Source: CAVQRB01 sp963715055
GTDB lineage: Bacteria > Pseudomonadota > Alphaproteobacteria > Rhodobacterales > Rhodobacteraceae
Length of the DNA stretch: 64,000 nt
Direction: 5' to 3'
Assembly (NCBI GenBank): GCA_963715055.1
Contig: CAVQRB010000009.1
Location: forward strand, 9,167-73,166
Below are positions 30,861 through 39,054 of the stretch, piece after piece. Position 1 is the first letter of the stretch; each line of letters opens with the position of its first letter. The position numbers and the translations under genes were made by a program. The notes under the pieces were generated by a model that made no database searches, was not told the DNA's origin, and saw only the letters and a list, made by a program, of their open reading frames with translations.

Positions 30861-31720
30861 AAATCCGCGATCCCCCGGCGCAGCCAGGAGACGAAGGCTT
30901 GCGCAGCCGGCATCGTCTGTGCCTGCGGCGACTGGATCAGGTAGTAGGCTTCCTGCATCTGCGCGCGGTGCGCGAAGGGCGCCACAAGCTCGCCACGCTC
31001 GATCATGCCGCGCACGATGAGATCATGCCCCAGCGCCAGCCCGCCACCCGATTTCGCGACCGACAGCGAGAAGGAATAGGTCGTGGCATAGGTCACGGGC
31101 GGGTTGGGCCAAGGCAGTCCCTGTTCCTCCGCCCAGACCGCCCAGGTGCCCATCATGTTGGAGCAATCGTAAAGCGGCTGGTCGTGAAGGCTCTCCAATG
31201 TCACGGGGTAGCCCGGCGCGCAGACAGGATAGTAGGCGTCGCGCGCCAGGGGTTCGGCATAGACCTGGTCGGCGGGGCGCAAGGAATAGCGGATTTCGAC
31301 ATCCACCCCGGCGGCGATGTCGCGCGGCTCCCAAAGCTCGGTGGTCACGTAAAGCGCCACCTCGGGGTGCGCGGCGCGGAAGGACGCGATGCGCGGCGCC
31401 AGCCAATGGATCGCGAAGGTCAGGTTCGACTGCACCCGCAGAACGTTCCGCTCCGAGCGTGTCAGCGCCCTAGTTCCATGCGCAAGCGTACGGAATGCGT
31501 CGCGCACCACCGGCAGGTAGCTCTGGCCCGTCTGCGTCAACTCCAGCGCGCGGGCATGGCGGTGAAAGAGCGGCCGCCCCATGAAGGCTTCCAGCGACTT
31601 GATCTGCTGGCTGACAGCACTTTGCGTCATGTTGAGATCGCGCGCGGCGCCGGTAAAGCTGAGGTTCCGGGCCGAGGCCTCGAAGGCGCGCAGCCAGTTC
31701 AGAGGCGGTAGGTCGCTCAT
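30821..31720 (-). CDS. LysR-family transcriptional regulator
   Basis: 299 residues. The N-terminal winged HTH is WLRAFEASARNLSFTGAARD then MTQSAVSQQIKSLEAFMGRP; the C-terminal type 2 periplasmic-binding fold senses an effector. The sequence style (LPPLNWLRAFEA, ARHLSF-like) is of the GcvA/AmpR-like branch. It is divergent from the catabolic operon that starts at 31829, with 108 bp between them, the classic layout of a LysR regulator and its target. Confidence 0.9.
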   Translation of the reverse strand: MSDLPPLNWLRAFEASARNLSFTGAARDLNMTQSAVSQQIKSLEAFMGRPLFHRHARALELTQTGQSYLPVVRDAFRTLAHGTRALTRSERNVLRVQSNLTFAIHWLAPRIASFRAAHPEVALYVTTELWEPRDIAAGVDVEIRYSLRPADQVYAEPLARDAYYPVCAPGYPVTLESLHDQPLYDCSNMMGTWAVWAEEQGLPWPNPPVTYATTYSFSLSVAKSGGGLALGHDLIVRGMIERGELVAPFAHRAQMQEAYYLIQSPQAQTMPAAQAFVSWLRRGIADFQSGASGRLGTQA

Positions 31721-31828
31721 TCATAAACCATCCATTAGCCAGACTTATGAATAGCGTTGGTTTTTTTCATTGGTCAAGCCCCGGCCGTCATGATGTGATC
31801 AAACCGTCGCCGGAAAAAGGAGATCGAG

Positions 31829-32584
31829 ATGCCCGTCACGAAAATGCGCCCGAACATGGATCACTGGCAGGAACGCGTGGACCTTGCAGCCGCCTTCCGC
31901 TGGACCGTGCGGCTCAACATGCACGAGGCCGTGGCCAATCACTTCAGTCTGGCGATCAATGATGACGGCACGAAATTCCTGATGAATCCCAACCAGATGC
32001 ATTTCTCGCGCATCAAGGCCTCCGATCTTCTTGTCGTCGATGCCAACGATCCGAAGGCGCTGGAAGGCCCCGATGCGCCGGATCCGACCGCCTGGGGCCT
32101 GCACGGCGGCATTCACCGTCATTGCCCACATGCGCGATGCGTGATGCATGTCCATTCGCCCTATGCCACGGCATTGGCCGCCCTCGCAGACAGCCGACTG
32201 CCGCCGGTGGACCAGAACGCCTGCATGTTCTTCGACCGGGTGGTGATCGACGACAATTACGGCGGGCTGGCCTTCGAGGAAGAAGGCGAGCGCTGCGCGA
32301 GTTTCTTCGACAATCCCAAGAAGAAGGTCATGGTCATGGGCAACCACGGTATCATGGTCATCGGCGAGACCGTGGCCGAAACCTTCAACCGCATGTTCTA
32401 TTTCGAGCGCGCCTGCATGACCTACATGATCGCACTGCAGACCGGGCGGCCGCTGCGCCTGATCCCCGACGACATCGCGGAAAAGACCGCGCGCGAGATC
32501 GAGACCTACCCGGAGCAGGACCTGCGCCATCTGGCGGAGGTAAAGGCCATTCTGGACGAGGAAGGATCGACCTATGCACAGTGA
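31829..32584 (+). CDS. Class II aldolase/adducin-family protein
   Basis: Zinc-dependent aldolase fold of 251 residues, related to fuculose-phosphate aldolase and ribulose-phosphate epimerase. Likely metal ligands are in HVHSPYATAL (about residue 110) and a later NHGIMVIG. TVRLNMHEAVANHFSLAI is the family N-terminal phrase. It is the first gene of a five-gene same-strand run controlled in all likelihood by the divergent LysR gene. AAAGGAG lies ahead of the ATG. The true substrate is unknown; several members of this group are not aldolases at all. Confidence 0.85.
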   Translation: MPVTKMRPNMDHWQERVDLAAAFRWTVRLNMHEAVANHFSLAINDDGTKFLMNPNQMHFSRIKASDLLVVDANDPKALEGPDAPDPTAWGLHGGIHRHCPHARCVMHVHSPYATALAALADSRLPPVDQNACMFFDRVVIDDNYGGLAFEEEGERCASFFDNPKKKVMVMGNHGIMVIGETVAETFNRMFYFERACMTYMIALQTGRPLRLIPDDIAEKTAREIETYPEQDLRHLAEVKAILDEEGSTYAQ

Positions 32585-33563
32585 CGCCGAAGCCCGCGAA
32601 GCCGGACGCTGGAACCATCGCCCACCGACGCCACTGGCGCAGAACCCGCTGTTTCAATGGCCGCCGAGGCCGCTGGCCATTGCTCGCTGGTATGGCGCTT
32701 TCTGGTTCGAGATTTCGACCACCACGCTCTGCCTCGCCCTCGCCGTGATCGCCTACTTCATGATCCTGCCCGATTTGGCCGACATGCAAATCTTCGCCTG
32801 GGGCTGGGTCGTCAAGGTCTGGCTCGCCAATCTGGTGCCGCAGGTGATCTGCGCCGGAACGCTACACTACTGGCTGATCATGCGCAAAGGACAGGGCGAC
32901 AAGTCCAAGTTCGATCCGCGCGATCAGGCCCGTGACAACGGCAGTTTCACTTTCGGCAATCAGGTGCACGACAACATGTTCTGGCACATCGCCAGCGGCA
33001 TCACCCTGTGGACGGCGGCGCAGGTGCTGGTGTTCTGGGCGATGGCGAACGGCTATGCGCCGACGCTGCTCTTCCCGGACAATCCGGTCTGGTTCATCGC
33101 CTGGTTCGTGCTGATCCCGATCTGGTCGAGCTTCCATTTCTACTGGATCCACCGGCTGCTGCACTGGCCGCCTCTCTACAAGCTCGCGCATGCGCTGCAT
33201 CACCGGAACGTCAATGTGGGCCCCTGGTCGGGCATTTCGATGCACCCGGTCGAACACCTTCTGTTCTATACCAATTTCGTAGTTCACCTGATCGTACCCA
33301 GTCATCCGCTGCATGTGCTCTTTCACGGCTACGTCCAGTCCACCCACCCGGTTTTCTCGCATTCCGGGTTTGAGGATCTGGTGGTGGCGGACAAGAAGCA
33401 GGCACGCATGGGCGTATTCTTCCACCAGCTCCACCACCGCTATTTCGAATGCAACTACGGCACGGTGGAAATGCCTTGGGACCGCTGGTTCGGCAGCTAC
33501 CATGATGGATCGGCGCAAGCCACCGATGAAACTCGCGCGCGCAAGAAGCAGATGTATACATGA
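32574..33563 (+). CDS. Fatty-acid hydroxylase / sterol desaturase superfamily membrane protein
   Basis: Integral membrane di-iron oxygenase of 329 residues. Hydrophobic segments lie near residues 45-65, 80-100, 140-165 and 175-200. The eight-histidine pattern is present: HRLLH, HALHHRN, HPVEH and HQLHHRYFE. These enzymes hydroxylate or desaturate lipids or alkyl chains with O2. It overlaps the aldolase-like gene by 11 bp and the next gene by ATGA, which points to coupled synthesis. A membrane hydroxylase within an acyl-CoA catabolic operon suggests an oxygenation step before CoA activation; that is inference. Confidence 0.87.
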   Translation: MHSDAEAREAGRWNHRPPTPLAQNPLFQWPPRPLAIARWYGAFWFEISTTTLCLALAVIAYFMILPDLADMQIFAWGWVVKVWLANLVPQVICAGTLHYWLIMRKGQGDKSKFDPRDQARDNGSFTFGNQVHDNMFWHIASGITLWTAAQVLVFWAMANGYAPTLLFPDNPVWFIAWFVLIPIWSSFHFYWIHRLLHWPPLYKLAHALHHRNVNVGPWSGISMHPVEHLLFYTNFVVHLIVPSHPLHVLFHGYVQSTHPVFSHSGFEDLVVADKKQARMGVFFHQLHHRYFECNYGTVEMPWDRWFGSYHDGSAQATDETRARKKQMYT

Positions 33564-34720
33564 ACTACGGACTGACGGAAGAACACCAGATGATCGCGGA
33601 CACGGTCCGCAGCTTCGTGGAGAAGGAAATCTACCCGCATGAAGCGCTGGTCGAGCGCACCGGCGAGGTGCCGAAGGAGATCGCGCAGGAGATCAAGCGC
33701 AAGACCATCGATCTGGGGTTTTACGCCTGCAATTTTCCCGAAAGCGTCGGCTGCGCGGGGTTGAACCACCTCGAATTCGCGCTGGTCGAGCGGGAGTTGG
33801 GGCGCGGGTCGATGGCGCTCAACCACTTCTTCGGACGGCCGCAGAACATCCTGATGGCCTGCGAAGGAGAGCAGATCGAGCGCTACCTGATGCCCGCGGT
33901 GCGCGGTGAGCGGATGGACGCGCTGGCGATGACCGAACCCGGTGCCGGATCGGATGTACGCGGCATGAAATGCGCCGCCGTGCGGGACAAAGGCGATTGG
34001 GTGGTCAACGGCACGAAGCATTTCATCTCCGGCGCGGAACACGCGGATTTCGTGATCGTCTTCATCGCGACGGGTGAAGATCAGACGCCGAAAGGGCCCA
34101 AGAAACGGATCACCGCCTTTCTGGTCGACCGGGGCACACCGGGATTCACCATCCGCGACGGCTACAAATCGGTCAGCCACCGCGGCTACAAGAACATGAT
34201 CCTCGACTTCGACGACTGCCGTCTGCCGGATGCACAGGTGTTGGGCGCGGTCGACGGCGGTTTCGAGGTGATGAATACCTGGCTCTACGCGACGCGGATC
34301 ACCGTGGCGACCATGTCGGTGGGCCGGGCGCGGCGTGTCTTCGACTACGCGCTGAGCTATGCCGCCGAACGCGAGCAGTTCGGCCAGAAGATCGGCAAGT
34401 TCCAGGGCGTGAGCTTCCAGATCGCGGACATGATCACGGAGATCGATGCGGCGGACCTCTTGACGCTGGCAGCCGCGGATCGGCTCGACAAGGGCCTGCC
34501 CGCCAACCGCGAGATCGCCTCGGCCAAGCTCTATGCCTCCGAAATGCTGGCGCGCGTCACCGACAAGGCGATCCAGATCCACGGCGGCATGGGGCTGATG
34601 GACGACTACCCGCTGGAGCGTTTCTGGCGTGACGCGAGGGTCGAGCGGATCTGGGATGGCACCTCGGAGATTCAACGCCACATCATCAGCCGAGATCTGC
34701 TGCGCGCGCTCGGCGCTTGA
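33560..34720 (+). CDS. Acyl-CoA dehydrogenase
   Basis: FAD-dependent acyl-CoA dehydrogenase of 386 residues. Family signatures are ALAMTEPGAGSDVRGMKC, EREQFGQKIGKFQGVSFQIA and KAIQIHGGMGLMDDYPLERF. At the place where medium-chain enzymes have the catalytic base in YEGT, this protein reads IWDGTSEIQR, that is, Asp for Glu. Either Asp works, or the base lies elsewhere as in isovaleryl-CoA dehydrogenase. It starts at ATG 33560, overlapping the hydroxylase stop. It oxidises an acyl-CoA to an enoyl-CoA, passing electrons to ETF. Confidence 0.92.
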   Translation: MNYGLTEEHQMIADTVRSFVEKEIYPHEALVERTGEVPKEIAQEIKRKTIDLGFYACNFPESVGCAGLNHLEFALVERELGRGSMALNHFFGRPQNILMACEGEQIERYLMPAVRGERMDALAMTEPGAGSDVRGMKCAAVRDKGDWVVNGTKHFISGAEHADFVIVFIATGEDQTPKGPKKRITAFLVDRGTPGFTIRDGYKSVSHRGYKNMILDFDDCRLPDAQVLGAVDGGFEVMNTWLYATRITVATMSVGRARRVFDYALSYAAEREQFGQKIGKFQGVSFQIADMITEIDAADLLTLAAADRLDKGLPANREIASAKLYASEMLARVTDKAIQIHGGMGLMDDYPLERFWRDARVERIWDGTSEIQRHIISRDLLRALGA

Positions 34721-34728
34721 AGGAACAG

Positions 34729-36747
34729 ATGATGCGTGATCTTTCGCGGCTCCTGCGGCCGCGCTCCATCCTGGTGATCGGTGGCGGCTTCTGGTGCCGG
34801 CAGATCGTGCGCCAGTCCCGCGCGATGGGTTTTGCGGGCGAGATCTGGCGCGTGCACCCCAAGGGCGACACCGTCGAAGGGGTGACAGCCTATGCAAGCC
34901 TCGATCAGGTGCCGGCACCCCCCGATGCCGTCTTCATCGGGGTGAACCGGCAACTGACCATCGAGACGGTCGCAGCCTTGTCGAAGATGGGCGCGGGCGG
35001 TGCGGTCTGCTTTGCCTCCGGGTTCTCCGAGGCCTACGCCGAAGACGCCGACGCGACCTCCCTGCAACGGGCTCTGGTGCAAGCGGCGGGCGACATGCCG
35101 ATCCTCGGGCCGAACTGCTACGGCTTCATCAATGCGCTCGACAGCGCGCTGCTCTGGCCGGATCAGCATGGGTGCAAGCGGGTGGAGCGCGGGGTCGCGA
35201 TCCTGACCCAAAGCTCGAACATCGCCATCAACCTCACCATGCAGAAACGCGCCCTGCCCGTCGCTTTCGTCGTGACCTGCGGCAACATGGCCCAGACGAG
35301 CCAGGCCGAGATCGCCATGGCCCTGCTCGACGATCCGCGGATCACCGCCATAGGCCTGCACATCGAAGGTTTCGGGCCGACCGGTCCGTGGCATGCACTC
35401 GCGCGCAAGGCCGCGGCAAAAGGCGTGCCGCTCATCGCGCTCAAGGTCGGGGCCTCAGAGCAGGCGCAGCGCGCCACGCTCTCGCACACGGCGTCGCTCG
35501 CGGGAAGCGATGCGGGGGCCGAGGCCTTTCTGCGCTACCTCGCCATCCCGCGCCTGCGCGACCTGCCGAGTTTCCTAGAAACGCTCAAGCTTCTGCATTG
35601 CAACGGGAAACTGGCGAGCAACCAGCTCTCCTCGATCAGTTGTTCCGGCGGCGAGGCGAGCCTCGCGGCGGACACGGCGATCGGGCGCAACCTTTCCTTC
35701 CCGCCCTTGACCGCAGCGCAGAAAACCGCGCTGGCCGAGGCACTTGGCCCGATGGTGGCGCTTTCGAACCCGCTCGACTATCACACCTACGTCTGGGGCA
35801 ACGCGGAAAAGATGACCGCCGCCTGGCTGCCTATGGCGGCCGGGCATATCGGGCTTTTGCTCATCATCGTGGACTACCCGCACACCGATGCCACCGACTG
35901 GCGATCGGCCACGGCGGCGGCTCTGGCGGTGCGGGCGGCCTCCGGGCGCCCTGTCGCGGTGGTTGCGACGCTGCCGGAACTCATGCCCGAAGACGTGGCC
36001 ATGGAATTGCTGGCGGGCGGTGTCACCCCGATGCAGGGCCTGAGCGAAGCCATTCTTGCCGCCGAAGCCGCCGCGGCCCCTTCACGCGTGCCACCCGAGC
36101 CGCCCTTGCCGCCCGGACCGGACCGGGCCGGGATGATGCTGGAGGAAGCGGAGGCAAAACAGCTTCTTGCGCGATATGGTGTGGCGGTGCCAAAATCGGT
36201 CGTCGGTGGCGTAGGTGATATTGAACGGCTAGCGGGCGCACTCGGGGGCAGGCTTGCGCTCAAGGCCCAGGGTTTTGCCCATAAATCCGAGTCCGGTGCC
36301 CTGGCGCTTGGGCTTGAGCCGTCGGACCTGGCCTCGGCGGCAGCAGCGATGCCGGGCGAGAGGTTTCTTGTCGAGGAAATGGTCACCGGCTGCCTTGCCG
36401 AACTGCTGGTCGGAGTCACCCGTGACCCGGCGCATGGGTTCCTGATGACCCTCGCGGCAGGCGGCGTTATGACGGAAGTCATCGCGGACCGCGTCTCGCT
36501 GATCCTGCCCGCCAGCCGCGCGGACATCGAAGCGGCGCTGACCCGCCTGCGGTACCACAAGGTTCTTGCCGGGTTCCGTGGCAAGCCGGCGGTTCACATG
36601 GGGGCGATCCTCGATGCGGTCATGGCGCTTCAGTCCTGCGTGATTGCACATGCCGACCGGATCAGCGAAGCTGAGATCAACCCGCTGATGTGCACGGCCG
36701 AGGCGGCGATTGCCGCCGATGCGCTGATCCTGCTGGCCCCGGACTAA
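34729..36747 (+). CDS. NDP-forming acetate--CoA-ligase-family acyl-CoA synthetase
   Basis: Fused alpha-beta enzyme of about 672 residues that makes or breaks an acyl-CoA with ATP or ADP. The order is a CoA-binding Rossmann domain (SILVIGGGFWCRQIVRQSRA), a succinyl-CoA-ligase-like flavodoxin domain with ILTQSSNIAINLTMQKRALP and the HTASLAGSDAGAEAF loop carrying the likely phospho-histidine, then an ATP-grasp domain (LKAQGFAHKSESGALALGL, EEMVTGCLAELLVGV). ATG 34729 with AAGGA ahead is preferred; TTG 34717 is an upstream option overlapping the previous stop. Confidence 0.88.
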   Translation: MMRDLSRLLRPRSILVIGGGFWCRQIVRQSRAMGFAGEIWRVHPKGDTVEGVTAYASLDQVPAPPDAVFIGVNRQLTIETVAALSKMGAGGAVCFASGFSEAYAEDADATSLQRALVQAAGDMPILGPNCYGFINALDSALLWPDQHGCKRVERGVAILTQSSNIAINLTMQKRALPVAFVVTCGNMAQTSQAEIAMALLDDPRITAIGLHIEGFGPTGPWHALARKAAAKGVPLIALKVGASEQAQRATLSHTASLAGSDAGAEAFLRYLAIPRLRDLPSFLETLKLLHCNGKLASNQLSSISCSGGEASLAADTAIGRNLSFPPLTAAQKTALAEALGPMVALSNPLDYHTYVWGNAEKMTAAWLPMAAGHIGLLLIIVDYPHTDATDWRSATAAALAVRAASGRPVAVVATLPELMPEDVAMELLAGGVTPMQGLSEAILAAEAAAAPSRVPPEPPLPPGPDRAGMMLEEAEAKQLLARYGVAVPKSVVGGVGDIERLAGALGGRLALKAQGFAHKSESGALALGLEPSDLASAAAAMPGERFLVEEMVTGCLAELLVGVTRDPAHGFLMTLAAGGVMTEVIADRVSLILPASRADIEAALTRLRYHKVLAGFRGKPAVHMGAILDAVMALQSCVIAHADRISEAEINPLMCTAEAAIAADALILLAPD

Positions 36748-36759
36748 TTGGAGAGCACG

Positions 36760-37540
36760 ATGGACCCGATCAAGACAACCACCAAAGGCGCGATCCTGCA
36801 TGTGACGCTGGATCGACCCAAGGCCAATGCCATCGACTTGCTGACATCGCGCCGCATGGGCGAGGCCTTTGCCGGCTTCCGTGACGACCCTGACCTGCGG
36901 GTCGCGATCATCACGGGCGGCGGCGAGAAGTTCTTCTGTCCCGGCTGGGACCTCAAGGCGGCTGCGGAAGGCGACGCGGTGGATGGCGACTATGGCGTCG
37001 GCGGATTCGGCGGTTTGCAGGAGTTGCGCGGGCTTGAACAAACCGGTGATCGCCGCGGTCAACGGCATCGCCTGTGGCGGCGGTCTGGAACTGGCGCTGA
37101 GCGCGGACATCATTCTCGCGGCGGACCATGCAACCTTCGCCCTGCCGGAGATACGCTCCGGTACGGTCGCGGATGCAGCCTCCGTCAAGCTGCCCAAGCG
37201 CATTCCCTACCACATCGCGATGGAGCTGCTGCTCACCGGGCGCTGGTTCGACGCGGCGGAGGCGAAGGGCTGGGGACTGGTCAATGAGATCGTCCCTGCG
37301 GCTGGCCTGCAGGACCGGGCGTGGCAACTGGCCGAATTGCTCGCCTCGGGGCCGCCCCTTGTCTATGCGGCGATCAAGGAAATCGTGCGCGATGCCGAGG
37401 ATGCGAAGTTTCAGGATGCGATGAACCGGATCACCAGGCGCCAGCTGGAAAGCGTGGACCGGCTCTATGCCTCGGAAGACCAACTGGAAGGGGCGAAGGC
37501 CTTCGCGGAGAAACGCGATCCGGTCTGGAAGGGGCGCTAG
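36760..37540 (+). pseudogene. Enoyl-CoA hydratase/isomerase, CaiD-like, frameshifted
   Basis: Crotonase-fold enzyme resembling carnitinyl-CoA dehydratase. The frame from ATG 36760 reads MDPIKTTTKGAILHVTLDRP up to GGFGGLQELRGL. A one-base insertion near 37034 then moves the frame to NKPVIAAVNGIACGGGLELA and TFALPEIRSGTVADAASVKL, to the stop at 37538-37540. ACGGGLELALSAD forms the oxyanion hole. Joined, the product is about 259 residues, the normal size. Since both halves are well conserved, a read error or very recent mutation is plausible. It is the last gene of the LysR-linked operon. Confidence 0.85.
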
Positions 37541-37588
37541 ACGAGACGCCCGCTTGCGCCGGTACGCGCGCCGGGTCATGGTTCCGAC

Positions 37589-38467
37589 ATGACAAGAACA
37601 CTTCTTTCAATGGGCCATGGCTACAGCGCACAGGCGCTGGCGGCGCGGCTGATCCCGCAGGGTTGGCGCGTGATCGGCACGACACGCAGCGCCGAGAAGG
37701 CGGAAAAGATCGCCGCAACCGGGGCCGAGCCCCTGATCTGGCCTGGAGGCGATCTCAAGCGAGCCTTGGGCGAGGCGGATGCGCTGCTGATCTCGGCGGG
37801 TCCCGGACCGCAGGGCGATCCGGTCCTTGCGCAGGCAGAAACCGAGATCAGGCAGGCGGCAGCTGGCCTCGACTGGGCAGGCTATCTGTCGACCACCGGG
37901 GTTTATGGCGATCACGACGGCGACTGGGTGGACGAAGACACGGCACTTGCTCCCACCACCGAGCGCGGTCTGGCGCGGGTCCGGGCGGAAGCGGCCTGGC
38001 AGGCGATCCCGGACCTGCCGCTGCACATCTTCCGGCTGGCGGGCATCTACGGCCCCGGACGCGGCCCGTTCTCCAAGGTGCGCAACGGCACGGCGCGCCG
38101 GATCATCAAGGAGGGTCAGGTCTTCTCCCGCATCCATGTGGCCGATATCGCGCAGGTACTGGCGGCCTCCATCGCCCGGCCTAACCCGGGCGCCGTCTAT
38201 AATCTCTGCGACGATGACCCTGCCCCGCCACAGGATGTCATCGCCTATGCCGCCGAGCTCTTGGGCCTGCCGGTCCCGCCTGCCGTGCCTTTCGAGCAGG
38301 CGGAAATGTCGCCCATGGCGCGCAGTTTCTACGCCGAGAGCAAGAAAGTACGGAACGATCGGATCAAATCGGAGTTGGGTATCCAACTGCTCTTCCCGGA
38401 CTACCGGTCCGGGCTGCGCGCCCTTCTGGACGAGGCGGATGATGACCCGGAGGCTTCCGAGACATGA
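37589..38467 (+). CDS. NAD(P)-dependent epimerase-like protein (extended SDR, YeeZ type)
   Basis: 292 residues with a Rossmann fold. The nucleotide loop is GHGYSAQALAARLIPQG (about residues 9-25) instead of the classic GxxGxxG, as in YeeZ-type proteins. LSTTGVYGDHDGDWVDEDT carries the Tyr-region typical of sugar-nucleotide epimerases, and RLAGIYGPGRGPFSKVR follows. The substrate is unknown. Its end overlaps the exoD start by 26 bp. Confidence 0.8.
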   Translation: MTRTLLSMGHGYSAQALAARLIPQGWRVIGTTRSAEKAEKIAATGAEPLIWPGGDLKRALGEADALLISAGPGPQGDPVLAQAETEIRQAAAGLDWAGYLSTTGVYGDHDGDWVDEDTALAPTTERGLARVRAEAAWQAIPDLPLHIFRLAGIYGPGRGPFSKVRNGTARRIIKEGQVFSRIHVADIAQVLAASIARPNPGAVYNLCDDDPAPPQDVIAYAAELLGLPVPPAVPFEQAEMSPMARSFYAESKKVRNDRIKSELGIQLLFPDYRSGLRALLDEADDDPEASET

Positions 38468-39050
38468 CGACCAACCCCTGACCAGGCTGTTGAACGCCGT
38501 GCGACGCTCCGCGCGTCGGGACAGGGTCGCCCTGCGGGATGTGCTGGCCTCCATCGGTGAAGGCACGATCACACCGGTCATCCTTGTCGTCTGCCTGCTT
38601 CTCGTCTCGCCGCTTTCGGGTATCCCGGGCGTTCCGACGATCTGCGCTGTGATCATCGTTATCCTGTCGCTCCAATCGTTGCTGGGCAGGCGCAGGCTCT
38701 GGCTTCCCGATGCGATCATGCGGTTGCAGGTGGGCCGCGAAACGCTGCGGCGATCGGTCGACTGGTTGCGGCGGCCCGCCCGCTGGGCAGACAGGAATTC
38801 GAAACCGCGTCTGGAGTTCCTGACGCGCGGGCCGATGCGCTATCTGGTGCTGGCCCAATGCGCCGTCATTCCGCTGGCCTGGCCCGCGCTGGAGCTTGTG
38901 CCCGGCGTGACCTCCTTCGCGGCGGCAACCATCGCGCTCTTCGTCTTCGGCCTTTTCACCCGCGACGGGTTTTTCGTGCTTGCAGGCTACGTCATGATGG
39001 TAGCAGTGCCTCTCGGGCTCCTTCTGACGGCGCAGGCAGCCTTGACCTGA
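38442..39050 (+). CDS. ExoD-family exopolysaccharide synthesis protein
   Basis: Small inner-membrane protein of 202 residues of the ExoD family, first linked to exopolysaccharide production and nodule invasion in rhizobia; its molecular role is unclear. Family phrases are GEGTITPVILVVCLLLVSPL (near residue 37), GIPGVPTICAVIIVILSLQS and RGPMRYLVLAQCAVIPLAWP, with four or so membrane helices. I place the start at ATG 38442, inside the previous gene, since this gives the full family N-terminus (TRLLNAVRRSARRDRVALRD); the longer frame upstream is shadow. Confidence 0.78.
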   Translation: MTRRLPRHDDQPLTRLLNAVRRSARRDRVALRDVLASIGEGTITPVILVVCLLLVSPLSGIPGVPTICAVIIVILSLQSLLGRRRLWLPDAIMRLQVGRETLRRSVDWLRRPARWADRNSKPRLEFLTRGPMRYLVLAQCAVIPLAWPALELVPGVTSFAAATIALFVFGLFTRDGFFVLAGYVMMVAVPLGLLLTAQAALT

Positions 39051-39054
39051 CGGC

